In this document: piece by piece, positions 31,864 to 42,971 of the stretch | Position numbering within the stretch: position 1 is the stretch's first letter | Layout: each line of letters begins with the position of its first letter | Assembly (NCBI RefSeq): GCF_036711975.1 | Contig: NC_091968.1 | Location: forward strand, 11,532,001 to 11,596,000 | Length of the DNA stretch: 64,000 nt | Reading direction: 5' to 3' | Source of the DNA: Onthophagus taurus | Taxonomy: Eukaryota > Arthropoda > Insecta > Coleoptera > Scarabaeidae | The notes under the pieces: model-generated | Seen by the model: the letters and a program-made list of their open reading frames with translations, nothing else | The model's database searches: none | Told to the model about the DNA's origin: nothing | Position numbers and translations under genes: made by a program

Positions 31864-32061
31864 ATAAATACCTCTAAATACCCATCTTGGGTAAATACCC
31901 CCGGGTATATATTCAGGAAATTTACCTTTGAACATAAATACCCGGGTATTTAACAACACTGGCTATCAGTAATTTGTAATCATTTTGTAATATCAAATTA
32001 CCCTTCGCTGTTACCTTCTGTTCACCTTCTGTTACTAAGTATTCGACACTATGAAAAGTTA
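31864..32061. other. Short spacer
   Basis: Contains inverted TACCCGGGTAT-like blocks (CCCCCGGGTATATATTC near 31900, AATACCCGGGTATTTAAC near 31944). No gene. Confidence 0.35.
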
Positions 32062-32089
32062 GTAATTTAAAACTAACATGATATACGAG

Positions 32090-32510
32090 AAGCGTTATCT
32101 AAACTTGTAAGAAATTAAGATATTTGAAAAATCATACCTTCCTCATTTTTAAAAGTTGGAACGTGTTCTTTATCTCAAATTAAAGCTCAAACATTCCAAT
32201 TTATGATAAGATTTAGAAAACACAGGATTTGATTGTAAAAATTTTGAGAAATGTAATGATAAATAAAAATTGCCAAATTATGCGAGATCTTGTAAGAAAA
32301 TTATAAATTAAAAAAAATCATACTTCCTTATTTCTAACAGATGAAAGGCGCTCTATTATCTCAACTTGTAGCTCAAACATTCTAATTTATGATAAGATTG
32401 AGAAAAGACAGGATTTGATTGTAAAAATTTTAAGAAATGCAATGATAAGCAAACAATTGCCAAATTATGCGAGAACTTGAAGAGAATTAAAAATTTAAAA
32501 AATCATACTA
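32090..32510 (+). repeat. Tandem repeat, about two ~190-bp units
   Basis: Each unit carries AAAATCATAC, AGCTCAAACATTC(C/T)AATTT, ACAGGATTTGATTGTAAAAA and TGCCAAATTATGCGAGA. Three units stand in the inverted copy at 60735-61265. Confidence 0.8.
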
Positions 32511-32584
32511 AACAGTCTAAACACGCAGCTATAAAGCTCATGTTGAAAACAGGTGGTAGTTTAAATGCGAATAAATTATATATA

Positions 32585-33855
32585 CAGTGTGTCCGTAAAG
32601 TAACGGATATAGGCTATAAAATCATAATAAACGGTTTATGGAAGAATCCCTGAAACGGATCTAAAGATTTAAATTTTTTGCAATTGTTTTTAAACGAGTT
32701 ATGACGTTATCGATATTTTTTTCAAATGGCTATCCCCCATTTTTCTTATGGAATATGAAAGAGGATTTTTTTCTGATTCTAGTACAGTCAATATTGGTTA
32801 TATAAGAAAATTTTAAACAATTCCCTGAGTGTCAAAAACTGATTTAGTAAAGCTTCTTGAAGTGCGGTGGCGCGCCATCTTGTTGGAATAACTGCCGTTG
32901 CAATTGACTTGGGTCAACATTATCGGGATGGAAGAAATGACATCGTTTTGAAAGAATTTAAACATCTCTTTCCAGTTGAGGTTTCCTCAAATCTGTTGCG
33001 GATATTGGGTGTGCGACTTTGTTGGCTAATTTGGATTTTGGGTAGTCCAATACCGACAACTTTTCCTATTTACTTGTCCACTTAACGTAAATGTCCATTC
33101 GTCGGAAAAAATTATGTTTTTGACAAAGTCTTCGTCATCGTTACAAAATTGTTGTTGCAAAAACTACGATTCATTGCTCGTGAATGAGGCTTACTTTATG
33201 GGAATAATATTTTACGGGTTTTACAATTTTGTGAACCGTTGATTTACTAATATCCAAATTAGACCCAATACTCCTTACAGTAACATGAGGGTTTTCCTGG
33301 TCAGCCAAAATCACGGTTTATTCGGTTTATTACTTCTCCTGAAACATTTAGTAGGCCAGACTTCGAGAAATGCCCATCCTTTTTAAATTTAGTCACAGCT
33401 AGGGTCACCATACTTTGGCCAATGAGTTGGTGATTAGGATATGTTGTATTAAAGAGGTCAACTACTTACTAAATCAGTTTTTGTCACTTAGGAAATTGTT
33501 ACTAATTGGTTACCATAGTTACTCATGGCTACTGCTATTTTTATCATGTCAACAAATCTGAAGTAGTTAAACTTTAAAGTAATTTTTCTCGAAAATTTTC
33601 TTATGTAACCAATATTAATATTGACTGTACTAGATTAAAAAAAATCCTCTTTCATATTAGGTAATAAAAATGGGGGATTGTCATTTAAAAAAAATATCGA
33701 TGACGTCATAACTCGTTTAAAAATGGCGGAAGAAATTTAAAATCTGTACCAAACAATTGCAAAAAATTTAAATCTTTAGACCCGTTTCAGGGATTTTTCC
33801 ATAAACCGTTTATAATGATTTTATCGCCTATATCCGTTACTTTACGGACACACTG
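32585..33855 (-). mobile_element. Tc1/mariner element I, copy 1, with a dead transposase
   Basis: Ends CAGTGTGTCCGTAAAGTAAC and complement, flanked by TA. On the minus strand, pieces of transposase remain: LVTLAVTKFKKDGH-type start near 33420, a DISKSTVHKI-like stretch, and QQDGAPPHFKK near 32860-32890. Many stops. It lies in the composite repeat R at the same place as copy 2. Confidence 0.8.
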
Positions 33856-34176
33856 TATAAGAAAAAGAAGAAGAATTATGGCGTTGATAAATAATCAAAA
33901 TTAAACTATCTTACAAATGTTCTTTTTATTTGACCACTACTACACACTTTCGCGGTTTCGATACGAGTTGTCCCGAAACTCAACGTCAAGCGGGCACCGG
34001 GTGAGGGTCCAACCCATACCTATTCTGGTAAAAATGAGAAAAAATTTCCATGTCTCCTAGTTAAGTGGTAATAGACATATTTTTGAAAATGTTAAAAAAC
34101 GGTCCCGTACATCATATCTTTAGGTACTACGATCAGAAATGTTCGCAATTTAATAGTGATTTTTTTAATAATGTAT

Positions 34177-35191
34177 TATATAGTATATAAAAAAGAGAGG
34201 AATATACGTTTCATACAAAATAAAAATAATAACTTACTGTCAATAAGGGTAAACATGAGAAACAGAAGCATCCATAATTAAAATAATAAAGTATTGAAGG
34301 TAAAAATGCACGAAAAACACACGAGGAACACTACAAACATGTGCGGGAAGTGGCGTTGTTCAGAGTACAACATGTGCTATTGGGAACAGAAAGGAAAAGC
34401 CGAGGGACAAAGAAAAAGAGCTCGAAACCCAAAGAGAAAAGTCGTAAAAGAAGAAAAAGAAAAAGATAACAACACGCAGTCGTGAAAAATAAAACAACAA
34501 ATAACAAAATGCCAAAATCAAATCAATTATTTGCATCCAAATACATAAAGAGTGAACCTTTTCTTATAAACATGCACATTTGGTCATTAAATATTCCTGT
34601 TAGTTGCGGTAACAAAAAGCATTTGTGCGGGAAAACGCGTTTCCCGCACGTCCTCTCTGTGCGGGAAATAGGTATCTAGATGCTATGAGTACAAAAAAAT
34701 GTTTTCCTACGATCACTACCCAAAGCAGGCTTTTGCACACTCAAATCTAACCGCAAAGTTGATGTTTTCCGTGATCTGTCATAATTTGATATTATTTCCG
34801 GTCTGGAGCGTACTTTTACGCTCGCCTGTTTTCATTTACAATAAACTAATGAAATGTAGTAAATAATAGGTATATTAAAACAAAATGTAGGGCAGTCTGA
34901 ATATATTTTTCCATAGCGAGACGCGACTCTCGACGCGACGCAAACGCGACGCTGGGCGCTCCTACTATGAATAGACCTTAAGGCAGCAAAAGAGTGTAAA
35001 GACTAGAGTGCAGATATATATATATCTGTCTCTGTCACGCACCCTTCTACTCAAGAGGCATGCGTGAGCACGTGGTGAGTACGCTTTTATCTTATTGGAC
35101 GGTGAATTAAAAATTAATAGCAGTTGATGACCTTGATGTTTATAAATCACCAAATAAATGTTTGACATAAACATAACCTAAAATCTAAATA
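34177..35191. other. Intergenic, no supported gene
   Basis: A Lys/Arg-rich frame at 34294-34485 is low-complexity and was not called. GCGGGAAACGCG-like blocks occur near 34622-34670, and a GC-rich patch of CGACGCGACG repeats lies near 34920-34955. A (TA)n run lies near 35016. Confidence 0.35.
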
Positions 35192-35335
35192 TTTAGTTAT
35201 GTATATTATAGGTTTCATGTGTATAATAACATAATTATTAACATATTTTAGGACTACGCAATTTAAAATGTAATTATTATTTGTTAAGAAAGTGAAGAAA
35301 ATTTGTTAAAAGATATTTTTGGGGCCTAAAAATTG
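35192..35335 (+). repeat. Direct repeat, left copy
   Basis: TATGTATATTATAGGTTTCA through GAAAATTTGTTAAAAGATAT is repeated at 35970-36125, where 45 extra bases are present near the end. The two copies flank repeat Q copy 2. Confidence 0.75.
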
Positions 35336-35419
35336 GTTGAACAGGTAGAAGGAACGATTTCAGTGTAATAAAAAAGAATTCAAAGCCCTCCTTTTCTTGA
35401 AACATTTTTCTTACAAATT

Positions 35420-35885
35420 TAATTAATAATTACATCGATATGATGAAAATTTTATGATAGAATATTATGTACATTAAATAGTAAGTACCCTAAGTACATA
35501 TTTTATATCTTTAATTAATGTAACAACTTCATTAAAGGGCGTGAACTCACAAATTATGTTAAAAATTAATAACTATATTTTGGTACACATTTTTAATAAT
35601 TACTATGTATATATGTATTAATTTAATTTTAAAGAATATAATGTTTAATGAACAACCTACATAAAGTTGATATTTAAAGCAATATTCAACGTCAATTTCA
35701 CACAAAAGTACATATATTCTAATTTATTTGATGTATCTATGATAATTTATAATTAAAGTCAATTATCTACAATAATTGCATTTCAAAGCTGCATAAAATA
35801 CGCGCGAAGCACTTCAAACTCTTTAAAATTTACGATTCGCGCAAGCGCCTTCGCGACATGGGGGCACGACAAAGACAAAACATGT
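35420..35885 (-). repeat. Repeat Q copy 2 (empty site for family C)
   Basis: The complement matches 22530-22927 joined to 24583-24630. The joint is a single TA at 35470-35471, i.e. the sequence before the family C insertion. Confidence 0.85.
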
Positions 35886-35969
35886 ATTATTCTGTCTGCT
35901 TTTGATGGAAACGCTCGCCACTCATTGCTTATATAGGGAGTCAGCGATATAGGAGATAGTATATATATG

Positions 35970-36125
35970 GTTATGTATATTATAGGTTTCATGTGTATAA
36001 TAACATAATTATTAACATATTTTAGGACTAAGCAATTTAAAATGTAATTATTCACTTTCTTAAGAAAGTGAAGAAAATTTGTTAAAAGTAAAATAAAAAA
36101 GAAAAAGAGTAGGGGAGATATTTTT
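35970..36125 (+). repeat. Direct repeat, right copy
   Basis: Partner of 35192-35335, with a palindromic TCACTTTCTTAAGAAAGTGA near its end that the left copy has only in part. Confidence 0.75.
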
Positions 36126-36146
36126 GGTTCCTATTTTTTAATTATT

Positions 36147-36632
36147 GTGCAAATAGAGGAAAGATTTCAAAATATTCCTAAGGTTATTTCGAATTTCAAA
36201 TTATTTACTAATATAAAAACCTTAGATCAGTGTGATTTAGAAAATTATTCAAGAAGTTTTATAAAACTGTATAATAACGATGTAAACGAAGATTTAATTC
36301 AAGAAATTTCCTTATTAAAAAACTTAATTTTGAACGAAAACAATTTAAATAGCGTCCAAGATATTTTACAGTATATTTTAGACAATAATTATAACGAACT
36401 ATTTCCAAATGTGCTAACTGCTTTAAAAATTTTCTTCACGTTACCGGTTACTACAGCATGTGCAGAACGTTCCTTTAGTAAATTAAAACTTATAAAAAAT
36501 TACCTTCGATCAACAATGTGTGAAGAACGTTTAAATGCACTTGCTATGTTAAGTATTGAAAGAGACATTGCAAACAATTTAAATTTTACTAGTGTAATTA
36601 ATAATTTGGTTATAAAAAGGTGTGCTAAATAA
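36147..36632 (+). pseudogene. hAT-family transposase, C-terminal dimerisation domain
   Basis: 161 residues, open. The C-terminal half carries LPVTTACAERSFSKLKLIKN and RLNALAMLSIERDIA, the hAT C-terminal (dimerisation) signature of the zf-TTF-type transposases. The catalytic core is absent. A likely 3' terminus lies at 36829. ATG is not at the frame start; the first codon is internal to a lost protein. Confidence 0.8.
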
Positions 36633-36792
36633 TTAAAATTTTACTAGTGTAACTTAAGATAATAAAACTATTTAATTTATTAAAGATAATAAAAATGCAT
36701 ATAAATTTGGTTATGTTAATTTGCTTGTTGTTAAATTTGAACTAATCCGCTATTTTTATACCGAATATAAGAATAAGGTTACAACATTTTTC

Positions 36793-36829
36793 TTGCACCG
36801 GGGCCCCTTCATTAAGAAGGCCGGCCCTG
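36793..36829 (-). repeat. hAT right terminal sequence
   Basis: CTTGCACCGGGGCCCCTTCA followed by ...GGCCGGCCCTG reads on the minus strand as CAGGGCCGGCC, a typical hAT end. The left end was not found. Confidence 0.55.
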
Positions 36830-37331
36830 AAAGAGACGAGTATTTTATTATTATAATTTAGATTTTTAGTTCTTTCAATAAATTGTAAGGAATTTGTTTA
36901 GATTAATTAGAATTATTGTTACCTGCAACTTGGGTTGCCTATTTCATGTTTTTGATCATTTTTTTTAATGTTAGTATGCTTTGAAAATAGTGTTCGTCGA
37001 TACAAACAAATAAAAAAATGAGTTAGTAGCAAAAAATTCGTTTCACCGGCATCACACCGTATTCATCGTCTAAGATAAATAATTAATAAACAACGAATAA
37101 ATCAAGAACTAAAAGAATTCGTGTCAACCAACGCGAACCAGATAAAATCAAAAACATAAATGGTCCTTCGAGCTGGATTTGAAGAAATTTAAGAATTATT
37201 GAAAAATCGCCAAGCCGAATTCAACGCGACGCCGCCGCCATTACTGTGTTGTGCGTCCCTTCCCTTTTTTTCCAATTTCCTATTTTTCCCTATTGTTTTC
37301 GATCTGAACCAAGTCTTTATTTGCATTCAAA

Positions 37332-38937
37332 ATGAGTCAACTAGATAATTTAATTAGAGAAGCAAAACTAACGAACTTTGTTAAATTTATTAATATACAG
37401 GGTGTCACACAAAAAGCGCCCCAAGCTGTAACTCTGTTACATATTTACATTCCGATTTTCATGACCTAGGTATCAAATGAAATGGTTTTATAAATACTAT
37501 GATTCATGCTACAAATAATTTTTTCCAACGCCATCTTCAATTTTAAGCGATTATTAACTTTTGTTTTTCAAATTGCTGCGTATATTTTTCTTCACGTCAT
37601 TGGATAGAAATTGTTCTTCTGAATCCATTGATGTACAATACATCCATTTTGAATGTAAGTTTAGCAGAGAAAAGACACCTGTAGATACAGGTTGTCACAC
37701 AAGAATACCGCAAGCTGTAATTCTGTCATTTACATTCCGATTTTCATGAGCGAGGTATCAAATGAAAAGGTTTGCTGAATACTATGATTCATGCTACAAA
37801 TAAACTTTTTCCAACGCCATCTTCAATTTAAAGCGATTATCAACTTTTGATTTTCAAATTGCTCGGTAAGTTTTTCTTCACGTTATTGGATAGAGATTTT
37901 TTTTCTGAATCCATGAATGTACAATACATCAACATAAATTATAATTGTAGTAGAGAAAAACATTAAAATAGTTTCCCAACATCGTCTTAAAGTCACTTGT
38001 GGTATACTGTAGTGTGCCATGGGAAAAAATAAAAAAAACTACTTATAAGTATCATTTACAACTGCTTCGGACATTGAAATAACATTTAATGACTGTTATC
38101 ACTTATCAGTTTTGCCCGTTATTTTTTTCTATGGCACACTAGAGACAATGTTCGGAAAATGTTTTAATTGTTTTTCTCTGCTAAAATTACAATTAATGTT
38201 AATCTATTGTACATCAATGGGTTCAGAAAAAAAATCTCTATCCAACAACGTGAAGAAAAACATACCGAGCAATTTGAAAACCAAAAGTTGTTAATCGCTT
38301 GAAATTGAAGATGGCGTTGGAAAAAGTTTGTTTGTAGCATGAATCATAGTATTCATCAAACCATTTCATTTGATAGCTGGGTCATGAAAATTGGAAGGTA
38401 AATGACAGAGTTATAGCTTGCGGCGTTCTTGTGTAGCAACCTCTATATACAGGTGTCTTTTCTCTGCTAAAATTATATTCAAAATGGATGTATTGTACAT
38501 CAGTGGATTCAGAAAAACAATTTCTATCCAATGACGTAAAGAAAAATATATAAAGCAATTTGTAAAGCAAAAGTTAATAATCGCTTAAAATTGAAGATGG
38601 CCTTGGAAAAAATTTATTTGTAGCATGAATCATAGTATTCATGAAACCATTTCATTTGATACCCCGCTCATGAAAATCGGAATGTAAATGACAGAGCTAC
38701 AGTTTGGGGCGGTTTTTGTGTGACACCCTGTATTTGAATCTGATATCACAAGCGCAATTAGAATAATAGATGAATTTGAGGATGTTCAATATGAAATTGA
38801 TGTGTTGGGCGTCGATAGTGAGACGCAGGATGACGAACGAGAAACATTTGAAGGGTCATTTTACTCTAGCACCGCGAAAGTCAAGCGCCTACTATCGAAC
38901 AAAACCATGTGTAGCCATATTCATCATTTTTTGTAGC
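37332..38937 (+). pseudogene. gag: BEL/Pao gag, 5' part, interrupted by family A copy 2
   Basis: ATG 37332 (MSQLDNLIREAKL), open to the TA at 37397, then again from 38731 (FESDITSAIRIIDEFEDVQY) to a TAG at about 38935. Removing the palindrome together with one TA leaves the frame continuous, so it struck an intact gag. The stop before 38940 is a later frame change. Confidence 0.75.
37398..38730. mobile_element. Palindromic TA-flanked element, family A copy 2
   Basis: 1333 bp, ends CAGGGTGTCACAC and GTGTGACACCCTG, flanked by TA. Two nested arms on each side (inner starts near 37690 and 38450) around the CCATGG core (about 38005-38150). The core is inverted compared with copy 1. It is longer than copy 1 because the right inner arm is kept. 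Confidence 0.85.
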
Positions 38938-38946
38938 GAGTCCTAC

Positions 38947-39508
38947 TCCGGATCAGAGTGTGCGACTGCCGGTAATCGACTTACCGAAATTTAAAGGCGA
39001 ATATGAAACTTGGTTGGAATTTCGCGATATATTCGAATCGTTAATATATAACAACAACGCTATAAACAATATTCAAAAATTTCATTATCTGATATCCGCA
39101 TTATCCGGGTCCGCTCGTGAAGTAATATCAAGCTTAGAAAGAACTCAAATAAATTATGATATAGTAAATCCCAAGCAACGGGATTTACTATGTACACGTT
39201 ATAATAATCCGCGAATTTTAATTCAATATCACCTTAAATCATTATTTGATATAGAAAAAATTACTTTCGAAAAATCACATTTAATTCGAAAATTTATTGA
39301 TGATATTCGTAAACACATGCGCGCCTTAGCTGCTTTAAAAGAGCCCACGGAGAACTGGGACACGATTATTATTTATTTAGCTACAACTAAATTAGACAGT
39401 AGCTCAAACCGTGAATAGATTCCAAATTAGAAGATTTACTAGAACTATTAAAAAATCGTGCGGATCTATTAGAAACACTCGATCACATAGAAGTAATCGA
39501 AATCACTT
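38947..39508 (+). pseudogene. gag: BEL/Pao gag, middle part
   Basis: VRLPVIDLPKFKGEYETWLE followed by FRDIFESLIYNN is the DUF1759-type BEL gag core. A TAG ends the frame at 39416-39418 after NRE. The next frame gives SKLEDLLELLKNRADLLETL, the expected continuation, so a frameshift lies near 39415. Confidence 0.8.
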
Positions 39509-39511
39509 ATA

Positions 39512-40228
39512 GTGGCGAATGAATCAAACGTTAGAGTTTGCGTAATTTGTAAAGGCGAACATTACATACAAGATTGCCCAAATTTCGCAAAACTTTCCGT
39601 ACAAAGACGAATTGATCAGGTTAAACGTTTAAAACTTTTCATTAATTGCCTTAGAACCGGTCATTATCTTCAGCAATGTCGCTCAAGTTCTTCTAAAAAA
39701 TGCAAAGCTAGACATCACACATTACTTCATTTAGAATATAATCGACCAGAACCGCCCTCACAGTCATCAACGACTACGCAGGCTCACAACATAAATTTTG
39801 CATCTAATACAAACGTGCATTCAAACATCTTACTTTCCACAATCATAATTCATGCCTATAACAAGCATAACCGAAAATATTTGATTCGAGCACTTTTAGA
39901 TCCGGGTAGCCAAAGCAGTTTTATTTCGTCGGAAACTCGTCAACGGCTAGGATTAAGGGAAAGAGAAACACATGTTAATGTTGCAAGTATAAATCAGTTA
40001 CAATCTACGATTAATAGTTCGTGTTTGATACAAATTTATTCTCGTTATACTGATTTTTCGCTGAAACTTCGTTGTCTTGTTATTGGGGAAATCACGAGTG
40101 ATTTGTCAAATTTCGTAGTAAACGCGAATGATTTACAAATTCCCAGTAATCTTCGACTAGCAGATCCATCGTTTAACAAACCAGACAAAATAGATATGTT
40201 GATTGGAAGCCCCAGGAATCTTAGATAG
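39512..40228 (+). pseudogene. pol: BEL/Pao zinc knuckles and protease
   Basis: Two CCHC-type knuckles (CVICKGEHYIQDC and CLRTGHYLQQC) are followed by a DUF1758-type aspartic protease (ALLDPGSQSSFIS, with Pro where D-S-G is usual). The frame ends in IDMLIG, where the insertion cluster begins at about 40210. The continuation is found at about 46448. Confidence 0.8.
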
Positions 40229-40628
40229 GAGAACTTGGGACTGATTGTATGTCGAAATCCCACCGTAAGATGGTATTAGCGTCTATACTGAAATAATTTA
40301 ATTAAACTTACAATTTTGTTATTAATAGTGGGAATGATGAGAGACAGCAATAACAATTATTACCAGTATCATTCTTTTAATTTAAAAGGTATACATTCCA
40401 ATTCGTGTTATATTTTTAATTTTGTCGCTAACTTCAACTATTAAAAAGTTGAAGCACAGTTGAAGTTTGTTCAGAATGACAGATGAAAACGTCATTTTAA
40501 AGTGATTTTTTGGTAAGAGTATAATAAAGTAATAATGGTATGATTAAATAATTAGATTATAATTGACATTATAGCTTTGTTTCAGCTAACGTTATAACTG
40601 GTTGGAAGCTCGTTAGATACAATCTCAC
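40210..40628. other. Left end of the pol insertion cluster, unclassified
   Basis: AT-rich, without a coding frame. A short hairpin (AACTTCAACTATTAAAAAGTTGAAG near 40428) is present. ACAATCTCACATT at 40618-40630 resembles GACAATCTCACATG at about 43059-43072, on the far side of the Penelope-like pair, which may be the target duplication of that pair. Confidence 0.4.
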
Positions 40629-40678
40629 ATTAATAGGATAAAAAAGAATAAGTCCACGATGATTATTTATTATTTTTT

Positions 40679-40737
40679 TCTAATTTCGGTACAACAATGT
40701 TTCGCTTTTTCTAAAAGCGTCTTCAGGTACGACTAGA
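40679..40737 (-). ncRNA. Hammerhead-type ribozyme motif, family 2, minus copy
   Basis: Minus-strand TCTA-GTC-GTAC, CTGAAGA, C, GCTTTT / AAAAGC, GAAAC, ATT, GTT, GTAC ... TAGA, as in the plus copy at 42913-42971. Confidence 0.62.
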
Positions 40738-41290
40738 ATAATATGGAACATAATTATTACTAGTTGACGGGTTTTTTTGTTGGTGATATAAAATTAAAAA
40801 TTATAAAAAGTTCTTACCGTCAAAAACTAAGAATGATGAACACGTGAAAAAATGATCATGTGGAAAAATTTCTCTTACAAAAAACTACGACGGACCGATG
40901 ATTAAAAATATAATTTTGGATTAAAGAAAAAAGTGAAATTTTTGAAAACGGCGTGGGTTTACCATGTCAGGTTAAAAACTCCAACGTCGGGCGATAGGTT
41001 AATAAAATTTTGAAATGCTGAAGGCAGGCGTAAAAGAAAATGTGAAAGCTGAAGGCGTGTTATAAAAAGGGAATTTATCGTTAAAAATCTAAAAGAAAAG
41101 GGTATTAATATTATTGAAAGCGTATTATAACGTTCAGTGTTACCAAAAAACTTGAGTCGTGTGCACATGTCGACTGGTTACAACGGACTGAGGTCAGTTA
41201 AAAGAGGAAGTAAGTAATATGACAACTTAAGAAAATGAAAGATTGGTATCAGGATGTGACAAACCAAATGCAAGAGCGGTGAGTTTGAAA

Positions 41291-41613
41291 TTATATGAAA
41301 GGTGTAAAATATCTATTATAATTGTTAAAATCAGTAATTTCATTCAAAATATGTTCAGGGTTTTTAATGTGGTATGATTTTATATAGTATTCCTCAAATA
41401 GGTCCATTTTTCTGGATTTATTAAGATGTTTTAGAAGTTTAATTTTTAATATATCAGTTTTATGTTTATGTTCTTTTAAATGTTTATAAAAAGTAGAATT
41501 TTCTTTATTTAAGTGTTTCTTGAATCTAGTACTGATATTCCTTCCAGTTTGTCCTATATAAAAGGAATCGCAATCGTTACAATTAAGTTTGTAGATCCCA
41601 CTTTTTAGTTTAT
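41291..41613 (-). pseudogene. Penelope-like GIY-YIG endonuclease domain, minus copy
   Basis: DKLKSGIYKLNC followed by DSFYIGQTGR gives the G-I-Y / Y-I-G pair, then TRFKKHL and MDLFEEYYIKSY with the catalytic-type Glu. Stop at 41291. The RT part is absent because of 5' truncation. The frame continues past 41613 only by chance through the neighbouring copy's antisense. Confidence 0.82.
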
Positions 41614-42359
41614 CAGAGAACAGAATCCTATTCGACATATATAGAAAACCTACTACTACCAATACCTTAATCCAAAAAATTCATTTACATCATTTCAACA
41701 TAAATACGCATCTTTTCGTTTTTGATAGAATTTTAAATTACCCTCTTTCACGTGCTAGTTTTAACAAGGAAATTAATACTATCATCAAGCTAGGCTTCGA
41801 TAATGGTTACTCCCTTCAGGAGCTTCAAAATCTATTTTTCCGCATTCATCAAGCTAGAATTAATAATCTCATATATCCCCACTTTTCCAACCCCGGCGTT
41901 TTTGTCTCTATACCTTTCCACTCTTTAATCCAAAAACAATTTTCCGATATTTTCAATAAGTTTAATGTCACACCGGTATACCGTGCTAATGCTAAATTGG
42001 GCCAATTATTGACTAATAATAAACACATATTCGATGATAAACTAAAAAGTGGGATCTACAAACTTAATTGTAACGATTGCGATTCCTTTTATATAGGACA
42101 AACTGGAAGGAATATCAGTACTAGATTCAAGAAACACTTAAATAAAGAAAATTCTACTTTTTATAAACATTTAAAAGAACATAAACATAAAACTGATATA
42201 TCAAAAATTAAACTTCTAAAACATCTTAATAAATCCAGAAAAATGGACCTATTTGAGGAATACTATATAAAATCATACCACATTAAAAACCCTGAACATA
42301 TTTTGAATGAAATTACTGATTTTAACAATTATAATAGATATTTTACACCTTTCATATAA
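41613..42359 (+). pseudogene. Penelope-like ORF, RT end plus GIY-YIG
   Basis: About 248 open residues without an own start. FDIYRKPTTTNT is the conserved Penelope RT segment (YRKPT.T). HQARINNLIYP and VTPVYRANAKLGQLLTNN lead into the GIY-YIG domain (GIYKLNC ... DSFYIGQTGR). Stop at 42357-42359. The catalytic RT motifs lie in the missing 5' part. No stop codons, so the insertion is recent. Confidence 0.85.
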
Positions 42360-42912
42360 TTTCAAACTCACCGCTCTTGCATTTGGTTTGTCACATCCTG
42401 ATACCAATCTTTCATTTTCTTGAGTTGTCATATTACTTACTTCCTCTTTTAACTGACCTCAGTCCGTTGTAACCAGTCGACATGTGCACACGACTCAAGT
42501 TTTTCGGTAACACTTAACGTTATAATACGCTTTCAATAATATTAATACCCTTTTCTTTTAGATTTTTAACGATAAATTCCCTTTTTATAACACGCCTTCA
42601 GCTTTCACATTTTCTTTTACGCCTGCCTTCAGCATTTCAAAATTTTATTAACCTATCGCCCGACGTTGGAGTTTTTAACCTGACATGGTAAACCCACGCC
42701 GTTTTCAAAAATTTCACTTTTTTCTTTAATCCAAAATTATATTTTTAATCATCGGTTCGTCGTAGTTTTTTGTAAGAGAAATTTTTCCACATGATCATTT
42801 TTTCACGTGTTCATCATTCTTAGTTTTTGACGGTAAGAACTTTTTATAATTTTTAATTTTATATCACCAACAAAAAAACCCGTCAACTAGTAATAATTAT
42901 GTTCCATATTAT

Positions 42913-42971
42913 TCTAGTCGTACCTGAAGACGCTTTTAGAAAAAGCGAAACATTGTTGTACCGAAATTAGA
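42913..42971 (+). ncRNA. Hammerhead-type ribozyme motif, family 2, plus copy
   Basis: Helix I 5' side TCTA (42913-42916) and GTAC (42920-42923); core CTGAAGA (42924-42930); extra C; helix II GCTTTT / AAAAGC with loop AGA (42932-42946); GAAAC (42947-42951); ATT; GTT (42955-42957) with predicted cleavage after 42957; helix I 3' side GTAC (42958-42961) and TAGA (42968-42971). Core bases follow CUGANGA...GAAA...NUH. Helix III is a single pair. Confidence 0.65.

Larger units (their letters stand above)
32062..34176 (+). repeat. Composite repeat R, copy 1
   Basis: The whole block recurs inverted at 58093-61303: a tandem array, a Tc1/mariner element at the same internal site, and a 300-bp distal flank (AAACTCAACGTCAAGCGGGC near 33976). 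Copy 1 has two array units and no hAT insertion. Confidence 0.85.
40629..41613 (-). mobile_element. Penelope-like element, family 2, 5'-truncated minus copy
   Basis: Left arm of a head-to-head pair; nearly identical, inverted, to 42031-43021. It holds the GIY-YIG end of the ORF, a 3' UTR and a hammerhead-like motif. It joins the plus copy at about 41613. Confidence 0.82.

Noticed and set aside
32090..32510. Tandem repeats considered as a CRISPR-like array
   Set aside because: Whole ~190-bp units repeat without unique spacers; this is an ordinary satellite-type array in a eukaryotic genome.
34294..34679. Two short plus-strand frames
   Set aside because: Lys/Arg-rich low complexity, or no resemblance to any family; no splice or promoter support.
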